A stretch of 64,000 bases of DNA. It comes from Diphasiastrum complanatum. Lineage: Eukaryota; Streptophyta; Lycopodiopsida; Lycopodiales; Lycopodiaceae. Below are positions 1 through 11,063 of the stretch, piece by piece. The translations under genes were made by a program, and so were the position numbers. The notes beneath the pieces were generated by a model. It did no database searches. It was not told the DNA's origin and worked only from the letters and a program-made list of their open reading frames with translations. The stretch spans positions 33,914,804 to 33,978,803 of the forward strand of contig CM055097.1 in the NCBI GenBank assembly GCA_029204225.1. Reading direction: 5' to 3'. The first letter of the stretch is position 1, and every line of letters starts with the position of its first letter.

Positions 1-509
1 GGGTAGAGTTAAGGGAGAAAGCAGAAAACTAACTAAAAATAGCATCTATGCAAAGTTAGGTACCTATCCAATGTTCTAACCCTTGTTGACAGGCGGGAGG
101 GCTATACTAAACAAGATCTTCGACCCTACAGTGGTGCCGTTGCCGGAGATAGGTTTCCACTAACTAGTTTAGCTGCATTTTAGCTATTTTCTTGTTTTTT
201 AGATTAGTTTTAGGTAGATTTTTGGGAGTTTAGAGTTAGTTTTCTGTATTTTTTTTGTGTTTGGACTGTTCACAGCTAGCGAAGGAGGTGTGAGAGGGCT
301 TGAAACCCTAACCAACCAGCCAAAAAAACCCAAAAAACATACCAATCTACATTTTGGAGGAAAAAAGAGCCTAAAATCTCATCAGATTTTTATATCTCTA
401 GAATTAGTGAGAATTAGCCCTTGCATGACTGGCAGCAGCTCCAGGGTACTGTCCTAGACCTGCATAGAAGCCTGCAAGAGTTAGTTCCAAGTAGATTGTA
501 AAAATCAGC
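1..509. other. Left edge, no gene recognised
   Basis: This stretch has no open frame that I can link to a protein. A 66-codon frame at 257-457 (plus) has no recognisable motif and looks like chance. It lies inward of the copia gag fragment that follows, so it could be internal sequence of that element or unrelated flank. Confidence 0.4.
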
Positions 510-843
510 CTTCACTAATTCTGAGTCAAGAACAGACGAGTGGAAACATCTGAGGTCTCGTAGATGCTTGTAAGTGTATCCCACACTTCTTTGGAGATGG
601 TGCAGTTGGATACATGAGCGATTTGAGTGTCTTTAAGGTTCATGGATACAATGGCAAGATCCTTGCCATTCTTTGTTTCCCAAGCTAGAAGTTGTTCAGG
701 TTTTGCTAGTTTGGCTTTGAAACCGTTGACGTATCCCTAGAGCTCCTTCTCGATCAAGATCATCCTCATTTTGAGCTTCCACATGTGGAAGTCGTCTCCG
801 TTGAATTTGTTGATGAGGCGGATCTCTGAGGTTGAACCTTCCA
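510..843 (-). pseudogene. Ty1/copia gag, N-terminal fragment
   Basis: Read leftward from an ATG at 841-843, this encodes the start of a plant copia Gag: a short acidic leader, an FNGDDFHMWKLKMRMIL stretch (the usual 'L.G.NY..W...M...L' signature), and about 90 codons later a KEVWDTLTSIYETSD stretch, the standard Gag 'W..L...Y' motif. An in-frame TAG follows the MILIEKEL segment, and the similarity ends near 510, where normal Gag would continue for over 100 residues. The gag sits just inward of a primer-binding site (977-988) and an LTR (992-2228), so this is the 5' end of a minus-strand element whose remainder is missing or lies left of the window. Role: capsid protein of the retrotransposon particle. 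Non-functional here. Confidence 0.8.
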
Positions 844-976
844 TTGTAATCGAGTAGCAGAGATAAAATACAAACTAAATGAATCAGCTCTATAGAACCA
901 AAAACGTGTTAAGTTCTACTATAAGTCCTAGACTCTAGTAATCCAGTAAACTTGTGGCTCTGACACCACTTTGTGG

Positions 977-988
977 GCTCTGATACCA
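977..988 (-). promoter_or_regulatory. Primer-binding site for initiator tRNA-Met
   Basis: On the minus strand this reads TGGTATCAGAGC, complementary to the 3' end of plant initiator tRNA-Met, the usual primer of copia reverse transcription. It sits three bases inward of the LTR edge at 992. Two diverged copies of the motif lie at 957-968 and 1021-1032. Confidence 0.8.
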
Positions 989-991
989 ATA

Positions 992-2228
992 TGTGGGATC
1001 AGATGAAATGTGAGTTATCAGCTCTAATACCATTTCGGTGGACATTTGGATTGATGTCAACTGAAGAAACAAAGAATTCTTGATAGCAGGATCGTGGATT
1101 TCTTAGAGAATGGATTTATAAGCTGTTGAATCAGATTATCAGCGTAGGAGTCGTAGACTGCTGTGAAAGAGAGATTGCGAAGACGACTAGGTGTCTGAGA
1201 TAGCCATGCAATCCTCTAGTACTAATAACCTGGTATGATGAGTTAGGCATCAAAAACACACATACAATTCTTGGATAAAAGTGTTTGTGTAAGAGGAGTA
1301 GAGTATCATTCAACACGAATGCAGAAAGAGTGTAGAACAATATAGAATCTGTATAATAAGTTGTAATCACAACGATCAGATCACAATACAATCATGCTGA
1401 TAAGCGCGTGATCCTACTTATAGGCTCAAAACAATTGCTAACATTCTGAATATATATATATATATATATATCTCTCTATGATCACAAACTCTAAGGAGTC
1501 AGCTATTGTAAGACTCGTTCTGGTCGTTTGATTTCTGTCTGATGACTTATGATAACTTGTGACACTCTCTTCCCATCTTCAATCGCTCATTTACATTTAT
1601 AGCAACTGGAAGATCTTGCATTATTCAACTAAATTACATTTGCAAGATTGTTAACAACTGCTAAAGATCAATAGATCAGTTTATTGTTGGAGCGTGAAGA
1701 CATTATGATCTGGTATCTGGAATGCTTTGTAAATCCGCAAATGGATGACGCGACAATCCTTCGCTTTTTGGCCTATGCCTTTAGTTAAGGGCAACCTTCG
1801 GCATTGTAGGGGACACATTCGGCATTTGTAGGGCACTTTCGCAATTTTAAAGACAAGTGTCACATTTTTCGCCTGTCATAAACTGCATGTAAAAATGCAG
1901 TGTCGCGTTTTGCCCTAATTGTTGCATGTCAGAAACTGCATGTAAAATACAGTGTCGCATTTTTCGCAAAATGTGTCGCTTTTCAAAAAGTGCCTAAATG
2001 GCCCAAAAACAACTTGCACAAGTGTCGCTAAACACTTAGTGACAAATTAAGAGAAAAAGAAGTGACAGTGTCGGGTGTCAGGTTTTTTGCTTCGCTTGTG
2101 AAAAACCTGAGTAAAAATGCAGACTGTTGTAAAACAGTCCATTTTCTACAGGTTGCATTTGAGAGAGTAAAAATTAGATAAGGAAGAAGGGCTGTTGGGA
2201 TGAGTAGGAGTTAGATTAAATTCCAACA
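992..2228 (-). repeat. 5' LTR of copia element (about 1.24 kb)
   Basis: In element orientation the segment begins TGTTGGAATT at 2228 and ends with CA at 992, next to the tRNA-Met primer site. Its U3 part (about 1700-2200) is full of GCGACA, GCGAAAA and AAGGGCA-type words, which recur in the LTR ending at 16001 and in the candidate solo LTR at 36638, so the three look like one LTR superfamily. It contains a short (TA)n tract at 1450-1471. The matching 3' LTR is not in the window. Boundaries rest on the TG/CA ends and primer site, not on a second copy. Confidence 0.65.
1450..1471. repeat. (TA)n microsatellite
   Basis: Eleven or so TA dinucleotides inside the LTR, followed by a few CT units. 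Confidence 0.9.
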
Positions 2229-2299
2229 GTATTGCCATTCCAGATTATGTAATAAAGTGCAGACTGGATTCAGTACAATGTTGTGTTTCTCTGTAGATT

Positions 2300-5200
2300 T
2301 TGTACCCATTTCAAGTACCTAGTCATTGGCAAGTTGAAGCATACGAGGCACAGATAGCTTTAGACGTTTTGGGCATGAATGCAACAGCAGAGCACATAGC
2401 AAACTTCAAATTTTATATATCTGGAGTGTAGATTTGCTAGTTTGTGGTAACAAATTGCACGATATGTACATTTAGAGGTTAGATTTGCTTCTGGGTGGAA
2501 AAGATCAAACAAATATTTGGGTTTGTGTCGGATATTGATAGAGAGAACAAAAATATAGGAGTGGATTGTATAAAAAATGAGAGGCATGAAAGCCAGAGAT
2601 GGAGTATAGATCAGACGGAAAGAGCATTTGTGCATATGGATAATTGTGTTGCCATTTTGAATAATTGGCATGTCATAGAAACTCATAGATTAGAGGTAGA
2701 TGGAATCCGAAGACAAATACAGGTATCTTGGTATCATGACATGTAGAAGTATGTTCAACCTTGGTGAATGATAACAAACTCACATTGCAATATTTTTATT
2801 TGTGTTTGTTAATTTTTAAACAAAGTGTTGAAACTTTATAATTAATAAGTTCCCACTACAATATGTATGCCTATTAAGTTTTTTAGTATCTTAGTATGTT
2901 ATGAACAAGTGTATCTTAGTATGTCATAAGTATTAATTTGTGTGACATATGTGGACCTAATTACATAATTCGTTTTGTTTTAAGAAGTAGATTGAGTCAA
3001 GATGCTATATTGTTGTGAAAATTTTCATTTTATAGATATGTTTTGACATTTTTTTCCTATTCAATTTACGTAGATATTTTTGAGAATGGAAATTTTCAGT
3101 CCACAAAAAATGGCTTTGTTGGAAGAGCTATTATTGTCTTCTCAATTTATGTCTTTTTTCCAAAGTAATGTGAGACATAATGGTTCCATTGTGGAGAATC
3201 AAAATTTGTCTTCAACTCCACAGGGAAGCAATGCAGATACGCGAATAGAGCCTTTTATCCATTCTGGTCACATTGTTAGTGACACGTCGTTGGGTGAAGA
3301 TACCAACGTATAAGGACATATTTTGTGTCCCAAAGAAAAAAAACAGGGAGGAAAATAAATTATATGGGCACAATCTTTTACCAAAGTATTATCATGAACA
3401 ACATGTTTACTTGTCTGATTTGCATGTCATTTGTTCTTAGCTAAAAGATGCTTTGCCTAACACATCAAATTTAGACCTCCAAAACAATAAGGAGTTGCAA
3501 GATTCGATAAAGAATCTTATTAGCAACAAAATAAATGAAATAAAACCTTTAATTTTTTCTGGAATAAGTTATACGTGGAGGATTGAAGATATATACGCGT
3601 GGATGTTGGTATGCATCCAATCCAAGAGAAAACATGCGAGAAGAAAGCAAAGCCTCCCTAGCACGTCAAATGATGTCGTTGAGGAAGTTTTCCAAGTGAG
3701 TAGCTTGAGTAAAGTAGAGTTCGAAATTATATGCTTATATTCAAAAAACATATTGTTTTGTTGGTTTTTGTCACAAGTAATGGAAACATGTATAACAAAC
3801 ATGTTGCATTGTCATAGGATATTTCTTTACAGCCTATTGGTATAGTTGTCGAAGAGATGTCATTGCCATCTTCTGGGAGCATTTTGCAAAATGCAATAAG
3901 TATTTATTGAATTAAATATTTATTTATGACAATGTTAGTATACAAAAAAATAACTTGAAAACTAATGTAAAAAAAAAAAGTTTAATCATGAAGTGTGTCA
4001 TATACCATTTTCAGGTTGAAGATGAAGAATGTTATCGTCCACTCTTCTTGGATTTCCTTAGGATGATGTAAGATTTTTTTTTCAAATGTTTTCTATTCAT
4101 ATTTACATTATGTGATCCTTTTATCAAACAATTCTAATTTTTGTTTTAATAGCTTGAAAAAGACACTACAGAGCTTTTTGATGAGGTAATTTTTTTTCTT
4201 TCTCTCTCTAAGTGTTTTATTCATGGTGTATGGCTTAAATAATTCATATTTTTTTCATTTTATTCTTTTTGATGTGTAAATAATGTTGTACGTACAAGTT
4301 CATGTGTTTTTTATATCACATTAATAAGTTGACTTTGTTTGATGTTTTTGTTGAGGCAGGAATATAGTCATAGTGTCTATGAACCTGTCTCAAATGATAT
4401 GAGTTTTACGAAAATAATGGGTGAGCCATCATATCAGGGTGCATTAGTGTCGCTTAATGCATTGCCAACTCTAGTTAAATTTAACATTGCTTTTAACATT
4501 GGTATCAAATCAATAAAGTTTTACAAAATACAATGTAAATAAATTTTTTGTTGTTATGTTTTTACCAGGGCAAAACATTATCAAACGAACATTCTGTTGT
4601 TGAAGATCTGCGTTCTAGAATACACACACGTATTTCAAACGTACTTCAAATCGTTTTATATATTGGTACATTTTTATTAACACGTTATATTTGTCCATTA
4701 TAATTTTTGTGCCTTGATTTTTGTAGGTGATTGAAAAAATACAAGATATGATAAAAAAAAAAAATCTTTGCTTAACATTGCCAAAGCATCTCGATCGTTG
4801 AAAAAGGTGAATTTTTAAAATTCTAGATTATATGAATGTCGTATCGTTTTTAGTATACTCGTCTATTTGATGTTATCATTTTATAATTTTTGTTACTTGT
4901 AATAGTTTATAATTTGATTCATTTATTTTAGGGGGAAATCGAAATTCTATGTTACTTTCGAAGGCAACAAATATGAATGTTGCCATAAATATACAAAAAT
5001 CTAAAAGAATTCAAGTAAATTCTTTTGTTTAAATAGTTTATTATCATTATTAAAATATGTGAGTTTTTTTACATTTTTAATATGTTGTGCTACATTAATT
5101 CATATTATATGTGTTTTATTTGAGCTTTATGTACTTTTTTTATTTTTATTGAAACTTAATACATTTTAGAAATCACTCGTATTGTGTAAATGTTCTTTTC

Positions 5201-5440
5201 AATCTCATTAATTAAGTGTTTATTTTTTATGACCTCTTTATAGGCACGTGCGAGGGACATTTTGAAGAAAGATAAAGAAACAATCCTGATGAAGTTTTTT
5301 CAAGCTCGCACTTTGAATGAGTTGTATGCAAATTTAGGAAAATATTATTCAAAAATAGAAGAAACAATGATGAGCACTAAGGCTTACCCATCTAGTGCTC
5401 GAAGTAGAAATGAAACTAATCTAAGATGACAAAATGTAAA
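2300..5440 (+). pseudogene. Unidentified multi-exon gene remnant
   Basis: Three open blocks on the plus strand join without breaking frame across good GT-AG introns: 2495-2722 (donor CAG|GTATCT), 3074-3307 (acceptor GTAG|, donor AAC|GTATAA) and 3441-3695 (acceptor TTAG|, donor CAA|GTGAGT). All three junctions are phase 0. Shorter exon-like blocks with AG/GT edges follow at about 3833-3900, 4017-4065, 4153-4185, 4360-4438, 4570-4630, 4728-4806, 4932-5014 and 5245-5420. The introns are AT-rich and T-rich before the acceptors, as in plants. The first block contains WSIDQTERAFVHMDNC; the last predicts a basic helical segment (RDILKKDKETILMKFFQAR). I recognise no domain. A run of A at about 4749-4761 shifts one exon's frame. 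The 5' end lies against an LTR and no terminal exon is evident, so I treat it as a truncated gene or a decayed transposon gene. Confidence 0.5.
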
Positions 5441-5879
5441 ACCTTACCCGCTTACCCAACTAGCAAGGTGCTTAAACTAATCCTAGATTAACACCCAAAG
5501 GGTTTGAAAAGATAAATTGCAGTTAACTAAATAAATAAGAAATAAAGCATGCCACAATAATCCAATGAAAGGAGACAAGAGGAGGCCCGAGTACCTTCCC
5601 TCAAGCTATGCACCTTACAATGGAAACACAAAGAAATAGAATGATAATCTCAAAGAGAGAGCAATTTAGCATAATCTCAGAGTGTTATTTACAAGGCAAA
5701 TACCTCTCCTTTTACGGCAATGTAGTGGGTTTCTTTCCTTGCCTAACCCGAATCCAAGAATCAAACAATCTAGCATCAAAGAGACAAAGTTAGTTGTCAC
5801 GCATAGATTCATTTCCATGAGAGCGATAGTATAGTTAAGATTTAAGCATGAATGGAAGATCCAAGTCTAACTCTAACAT
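5441..5879. other. Spacer, no gene recognised
   Basis: AT-rich sequence between the exon-rich remnant and the inverted-repeat element. A 61-codon frame at 5608-5793 has no recognisable features. It may be the outer part of the inverted-repeat element, whose left limit I cannot fix because the right arm stops first. Confidence 0.35.
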
Positions 5880-6620
5880 CCATTAACCCTAAGCATTAAC
5901 ACTACATCCATTAACACTACAATCCACAACAAAATAGCTTACTCTTTCTCTCTTTCCCTTTCTCTCTCATAAAAAGTATAACAACATACAATCCTAATAA
6001 CAATCAGATTCAACAATTAGCAAAATCCAAAGAAAGCATGAGAGATGGAGGAAAAGTGATAGAGAGCAAGGACATTCATCAATCCATTTTAGAAGAGAAC
6101 CAATCTGCTTAATTGATATGAGAAAATGAACATGTGCAGGAACTCGAGTTGGTCCCTTTTTATAGTAGACAGGAGGACCCTAGCCTCTGAATCCTATTGG
6201 TCCATTTTTGCCTCTCTAATTATTCAAATTTAAAAAAGAGTGGAAACCATCCAAATTGGAGGGAAACCCAACTTTATTCACTAACTTGACATTTAGGCCT
6301 TGCGACATTAAAAGTCTCGCAAAAAGGCCTAAAGTCCTTTTATTGCCTTTCTAATTAATCAAATCTCTATGTGATCATCGGGTTGGACTTACACACGCAG
6401 GGTGCCAAATCTCTCTCGCTTATTAACTAGGGTTAGGGTGGCCTTGGGATCCATAAACTCTCCAACAGTGTCCCCCACCAAAACTGGTGACGGTTCCACG
6501 ACACCTGCAATATGCAGTTATTGGGGACTTTTATTAGCTTCGCGATGAATCTTTATTAAATGGTACTGCACCTTCTCCATAAAGTCGAGTTGGGCAGTAT
6601 TAAAATAGAAGAACAACCGC
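5880..6620 (+). repeat. Left arm of long inverted repeat
   Basis: Pairs with 7310-8041. It carries AACCCTAACCC-like text near 6430 (in both arms), a CT-rich block near 5943, and the shared word TTAGCTTCGCGA near 6535. Confidence 0.75.
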
Positions 6621-6634
6621 CAGTTGTATAGGCA

Positions 6635-7242
6635 GTGCCATCGGGTCCATCTTCATCAAAGACCACACCATTATTCCAAAGGCCCATCAGCGTCGAGGAA
6701 CAGATCCAGAGTTTCTTATCGCAACATCCTCATGAGTCCTCGCGTGGTGGATGGGTCCTTAAGTTCAAGACCTCGGAGATAGAGGCCAACAAAGAAGTGG
6801 ACAAAATACCTACATTGGGAGAGCAGCCGGCATGGAGAGTTACCGTTTTGAGAAAACTCTGGAATCAATCAGGAGTTATGTGGCCAGCCCTCGCCAATTG
6901 CGGGTAGATCCCTATTATGTGCCAATGCCGAGAAGGAATAGGTGGAAGGATTTGGGATTGGCTATGGACAAAATCACCATCCATACGCCCAATTGGCCAA
7001 TCATCCATCAGCCATATCAGTGGACGATATCAGTGGATTTCCACCAGGCCTTACAAGCATACCAGCAGGAGTATATCCACTCTCCCGACCCGACAGTGCG
7101 ACAATCGGCAATGTTTGCAAAAGATTTAACTTTGTTGGCATCAGTGGCAACCAGATGGGATGATTGCCTTCCTCCTCAGGCATTCGATCCAAATAAGCCA
7201 ATGGCCTCAGAGAATATCAAAGATCAGCTACCGCAGCAATGA
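6635..7242 (+). CDS. Unknown ORF in the loop of the inverted repeat
   Basis: The centre of the inverted-repeat element holds two overlapping plus-strand frames: 6635-6907 (90 codons) and 6832-7242 (136 codons, ATG start). The first contains SVEEQIQSFLSQHPHESSRG and ends with a stop at 6905; the second begins inside it and contains MPRRNRWKDLGLAMDKI, an aromatic/proline-rich middle (NWPIIHQPYQW) and SPDPTVRQSAMFAKDL. Both have normal amino-acid make-up, with many P, Q and W, so a single ancestral frame broken by a frameshift near 6830-6900 is plausible. I recognise no family. It could be a captured host-gene piece or an element-encoded protein. Neighbouring arms suggest it moves with the element. 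Confidence 0.4.
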
Positions 7243-7309
7243 TGGGAGGCTCCTGAGAATCTCGCTTTACATCTTGGACGACCTCAAAGTGGATTGCAGG
7301 AGCCCATCG

Positions 7310-8041
7310 TTGTTTTCTGCCACATAATTTGGAAATTAATACTACCCGACTTGACTTTATAGGGAAGGTGCAATACCATGTAATAAAGATTTGTCGCGAA
7401 GCTAATAAAAGTCCCCAATAATTGCATCTTGCAGGTGTCATGGGACCGCCACTAGTTTTGGTGGGAGATACCGTTGGAGGGTTTGCAGATCCCAATGCAA
7501 CCCTAACCCTAGTTAATAAATGAGAGGGATTTGGCACCCTACGTGTGTAAGTCCAACCCGATGATCACATAGAGATTTGATTGATTAGAAAGTCAGTAAA
7601 AAAACTTTAGATCTTTTTGCGGGACTTTTAATGTCTCAGGGCCTAAATGTCAGGTTAGTGAATAAAGTTGGGTTTCCCTCCAATTCGGATGGTTCCCACT
7701 CTTTTTTAAATTTGAATAATTAGAGAGGCAGAATTGGACCAATTAAATTCAGAGGCCAGGGTCCTCCTCTTTACTATAAAAAAGGACCAACTCGAGTTCC
7801 TACACATGTTCATTTCCTCATTTCAATAAAGCAGATTGGTTCTCTTCTGGAATGGATTCATGAATGTCTTTGCTCTCTATCACTTTTCCTCCATCTCTCA
7901 TGCTTTTTTTGGATTTTGCTAATTGTTGGATCTGATTGTTATTGGGATTGTATGTTGTTATACTTTTTATGAGAGAGAAAGGGAGAGAGAGAAAGAGTAA
8001 GCTATCTTGTTGTGGATCATAGTGTTAATGGATGTTGTCAT
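7310..8041 (-). repeat. Right arm of long inverted repeat
   Basis: Reverse complement of 5880-6620. It stops at about 8041, where sequence of a gypsy element begins, so its outer end may be truncated. Confidence 0.75.
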
Positions 8042-8100
8042 GTGCCAAATCTAAGCAAATAGCAATTACAATGGAAGTAAAGCTAAGAGCAAGAAAAGTA

Positions 8101-8485
8101 CAAAGTGGGTCAATTGGTTGTATCTCGTCAAATTTTGTTATAATAGCACTCCACATGTGTCAATCGGTATGATGCCTTTCTTTGCATTATATGGCCATGA
8201 ACCATTACAACCCATTAGTGCGTATTTGTCAGAGGTTGTAGTTCCTGCAGTTGTGGACCAGGTTCAGCACATGAATGATATTTTGAGGGCCAATCGAGAG
8301 CACATTAAAGTAGCTCAGATATGAATGAACAATATGCTGACCAAAAATGGACTTTTCGTGATTTTGCTGAAGGGCATTATGTATATTTAAGGTTACAACC
8401 TTATAGATACACTAAGCTGAAGAAAACTCAAAGCGAAAAGCAGATGCCTTCATTTTTGAGGACAAAAATGTTTAAGTGAGGGGAG
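8101..8485 (+). pseudogene. Ty3/gypsy integrase C-terminus, inverted copy
   Basis: The plus-strand frame from 8118 encodes the end of a gypsy integrase: LVKFCYNSTPHVSIGM, then FALYGHEPLQPIS, the common 'YN...H.S....PF...YG..P' motif of plant gypsy integrases. After an in-frame stop at 8322, a frameshifted stretch continues with HYVYLRLQPYRY, the usual 'G..VYL.LQPYRQ' tail. The first 190 bases are the reverse complement of 8599-8794, which is the same protein region of the minus-strand gypsy element next door. A polypurine tract and LTR start follow at once. This is the broken 3' end of a second copy placed head to head. Confidence 0.8.
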
Positions 8486-8598
8486 TGTCATGTACTTTTT
8501 ATACATCCATGCTTATCAATGCATCAGAGTATCCATTGTAAGCTTTGTAGGCCCAAAAGGAGCTATTTGCCTTAAGAACAAGGCGGTTCCCTCTTTAG
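8476..8598 (+). repeat. Polypurine tract and truncated gypsy LTR
   Basis: AGTGAGGGGAG at 8475-8485 is a polypurine tract directly followed by TGTCATGTAC at 8486, a typical LTR start. Only about 110 bases of LTR remain before the inverted integrase sequence begins near 8599. Confidence 0.65.
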
Positions 8599-11040
8599 GC
8601 CCTTCAAATTATCATTCATGTGCTGAACCTGGTCCACAACTGCCGGAACTACAACCTTTGACAAATCCGCACTAATGGGTTGTAATGGTTCATGGCCATA
8701 TAATGCAAAGAGAGGCGTCACACTGATTGAAACATGTGGAGTGCTGTTATAACAAAATTTGACAAGGTACAACCAATCGACCCACTTTGTGTGATCTAAA
8801 ACAAAATGTCGCAAATAACACTCCAACCACTCCAACCACTTCAGTTTCTGGATAAAATGATGTACTTAAGCACAATTTAGTGCCCAACTTGTCCATTAAG
8901 ACCTTCCAAAAAGTGGAAATAAATCTACTATCTCTGTCACTCACTATCTCTTTTGGTATACCGTATAACTTGAAGACATTCTTCAAGAATATTTGTGCTA
9001 CTTGGGCTGCACTATCAGTGGTTTTATAAGGTAGGAAATGTGCATATTTTGTAAGGCGATCCACCACCACGTAGATACCATCATATCCCCAGTTGTTGTT
9101 GGCAAGGAAGGTATAAAATCCATGCTAATACTTGTCCAACGCTGCGTGGGAATGGATAGCGGATGCAATAAGCCTGGTTGCTTAACATGTTCCACCTTAT
9201 TCACTTGACAAAGAATACATTCTTGCACGTACGTGTACATAGCTTTCTTCATACCAGCCCATTTGAATAGCTTGCGGATGGTTTGATATGTCTTCAAAAT
9301 TCCACTATGCCCAGCATTGGGAGATGAGTGTAGCTCATATAACACTTGTAGAATGAACTTAGATTTAGGTGCAAGCACAACTCTAGAATTGTCATACAAC
9401 AATATTTGTCCTTGTTTCCTATAACGAGAATGAACATCAGAGTTAGAAACTTGAAATTCCTCCCAAATCTCTTTCAAATTTGGATCCTCCATATAATCTG
9501 CTTGAATGTCTTTTATCCAATCTGCACTCAATGCAATTATTGCGGAGATTGTGCCGAATCTCAATTTTGACCACAACATTCTGTGCTCTTCCGTTAGAGG
9601 ATGATTCGAAATTTTGTTTTGATGTTCCGCCAAGTATGCCACATATTCCTCTGTAGATTCCAAAGATGCATTCATCTGCAAAGACCATATTCTCGATAAG
9701 GCATCTGCAACCACATTGTCCTTTCTTTTAATTAGGTATTCAATGTTAAGATCATAAGATTGAACCTGTGATAACCATCTCTTCTGCTTGTCACTCAATT
9801 GCCTCTAGCTCAAGAAATATTTCAGACTATGATGGTCACTTTTAATCAAGAATTTAGAACCATATAAATAGTACCGCCATTTCTTAAGAGCATGCACAAT
9901 CGCCAGCATCTCCTTATCATGAGTAGGATATGATGATTCCTTATCAGTGAGTCTCCTACTTTCATAAGCAATGACTCCATCTGATTGGCTCAAAATAGCT
10001 CCCAATCCTGTGCCACTGGCGTCCACTGTAACCATGAAAGGTAAGTTGAAATTGGGTTGCACTTATAATGAAGCTGTTACCAACGATTCCTTAAGAGCTT
10101 CGAAAGCCATTTGAGTTTTCTCATTCCATTCAAACTTGTCCTTTCTCAGAAGATGGGTAAGCGGTGCTGCCACTTTTGAGAAGTTCTGAATGAATCTTCT
10201 ACAATAAGATGCTAAACCCAGGAATCCTCTCAATTATTTGATGTTGTTAGGTGAATTCCAATTCTTGATTGCCTCAATCTTCTTTTGGTCCACCTTGATT
10301 CCCTCCTTGGACACAATATGTCCCAAGTATCCCACCTCATCTCGAGCGAATTCACATTTGGTTATTTTTGCAAACAACTTGTATTCTCGATGAATACTTA
10401 AAACTATATCCAAATGTTTTGCATGCTCTTCCATGTTCCTGTATATATCAGGATGTCATCAAAGAATACCAACACAAACAAATAAAGGTAAGGTTCAAAA
10501 ATTCGATTCATAAGAGTTTGAAAAATGGCAGGAGCTTTAGTTAATTCGAACGACATAACTTTGAATTCATAATGTCCCTTGTCAGTTCAGAAAGTTGTTT
10601 TATGCTGATCCTCTTCTTTGACCTTAATTTGATGGTATCTTGAACGTAAATCTATCTTTGAAAAAATGCTAGCTCCCTTTAACGCATCTAGGGATTGGAT
10701 ATATGTTTTTGATGGTTAGTTTGTTAAGAGCTCGATAATCAATACACATCTTGAATGTTCCATCCTTCTTCTTAACCAGCAACACGAGAAAAGCAAAAGG
10801 TGATTTATTTCGAACAATAAATTCTTGTGAGAGTAACTTCTGAACCTGCTTATGGACTTTTTCTTTTTCAGCCTTTGATAGTTTGTAAGTTTGTAAATTG
10901 ACCGATTTAGTCTCCAATTCCAATTCAATGGGATGGTCCACAAATCTGGTAGGAGGTTCCCCTTTGGGTAACTGATCAGCAAACACATCAAAAAATGTAC
11001 CCAAGATCTTTCAAATTTTTGGATCTTTCACACTTTGTTT
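8599..11040 (-). pseudogene. Ty3/gypsy pol: RT, RNase H, integrase (broken)
   Basis: Read leftward from about 11040 this is most of a gypsy polyprotein. RT N-terminal part at 10669-11004 has the substrate-side motif [19 protein letters not shown]. Between 10434 and 10669 the catalytic RT block is present only in broken frames. The thumb/connection follows at 10234-10434 (KCEFARDEVGYLGHIVSKEG). RNase H is at 9805-10062, with VTVDASGTGLGAILSQ (catalytic Asp) and a DHHSLKY motif. Integrase at 8998-9798 shows an HHCC zinc-binding stretch (HSSPNAGHSG ... CILCQ), the first catalytic Asp (SMDFIPSLP) and, at 8747-9070, the second (IVSDRDSRF). A frameshift with loss of the DGQTE segment removes the normal region of the third catalytic residue near 8835. 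Several stops and frameshifts make it inactive. No LTR of its own is seen at the integrase end. Confidence 0.9.
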
Positions 11041-11063
11041 TACCTTGGCCAATGGTTTTGTTT

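Larger units (their letters stand above)
5880..8041. mobile_element. Long-inverted-repeat element, about 2.2 kb
   Basis: The segments 5880-6620 and 7310-8041 are reverse complements of each other over about 730 bases, by eye roughly 85-90% identical, with a few small indels. They flank a 690-base centre holding an open frame. The arms include a run of 20 or more identical bases around TTATTGGGGACTTTTATTAGC (6513 and its partner near 7400), CT-rich stretches at 5943-5970 and 7975-7996, and TATA-like text near 6155-6165. Such a layout fits a Foldback or MuDR-like DNA transposon, or two LTRs of one family in opposite orientation. The right arm ends where a gypsy fragment starts. I see no transposase. 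Transcription through it would give a long hairpin RNA. Confidence 0.6.

Noticed and set aside
6420-6440. Telomere-like AACCCTAACCC text
   Set aside because: Only about one and a half units, present in both inverted arms; not a telomeric array.
7217-7537. 106-codon minus-strand ORF
   Set aside because: Lies in the inverted-repeat arm and opposes the central ORF; no motif and no matching frame in the other arm.
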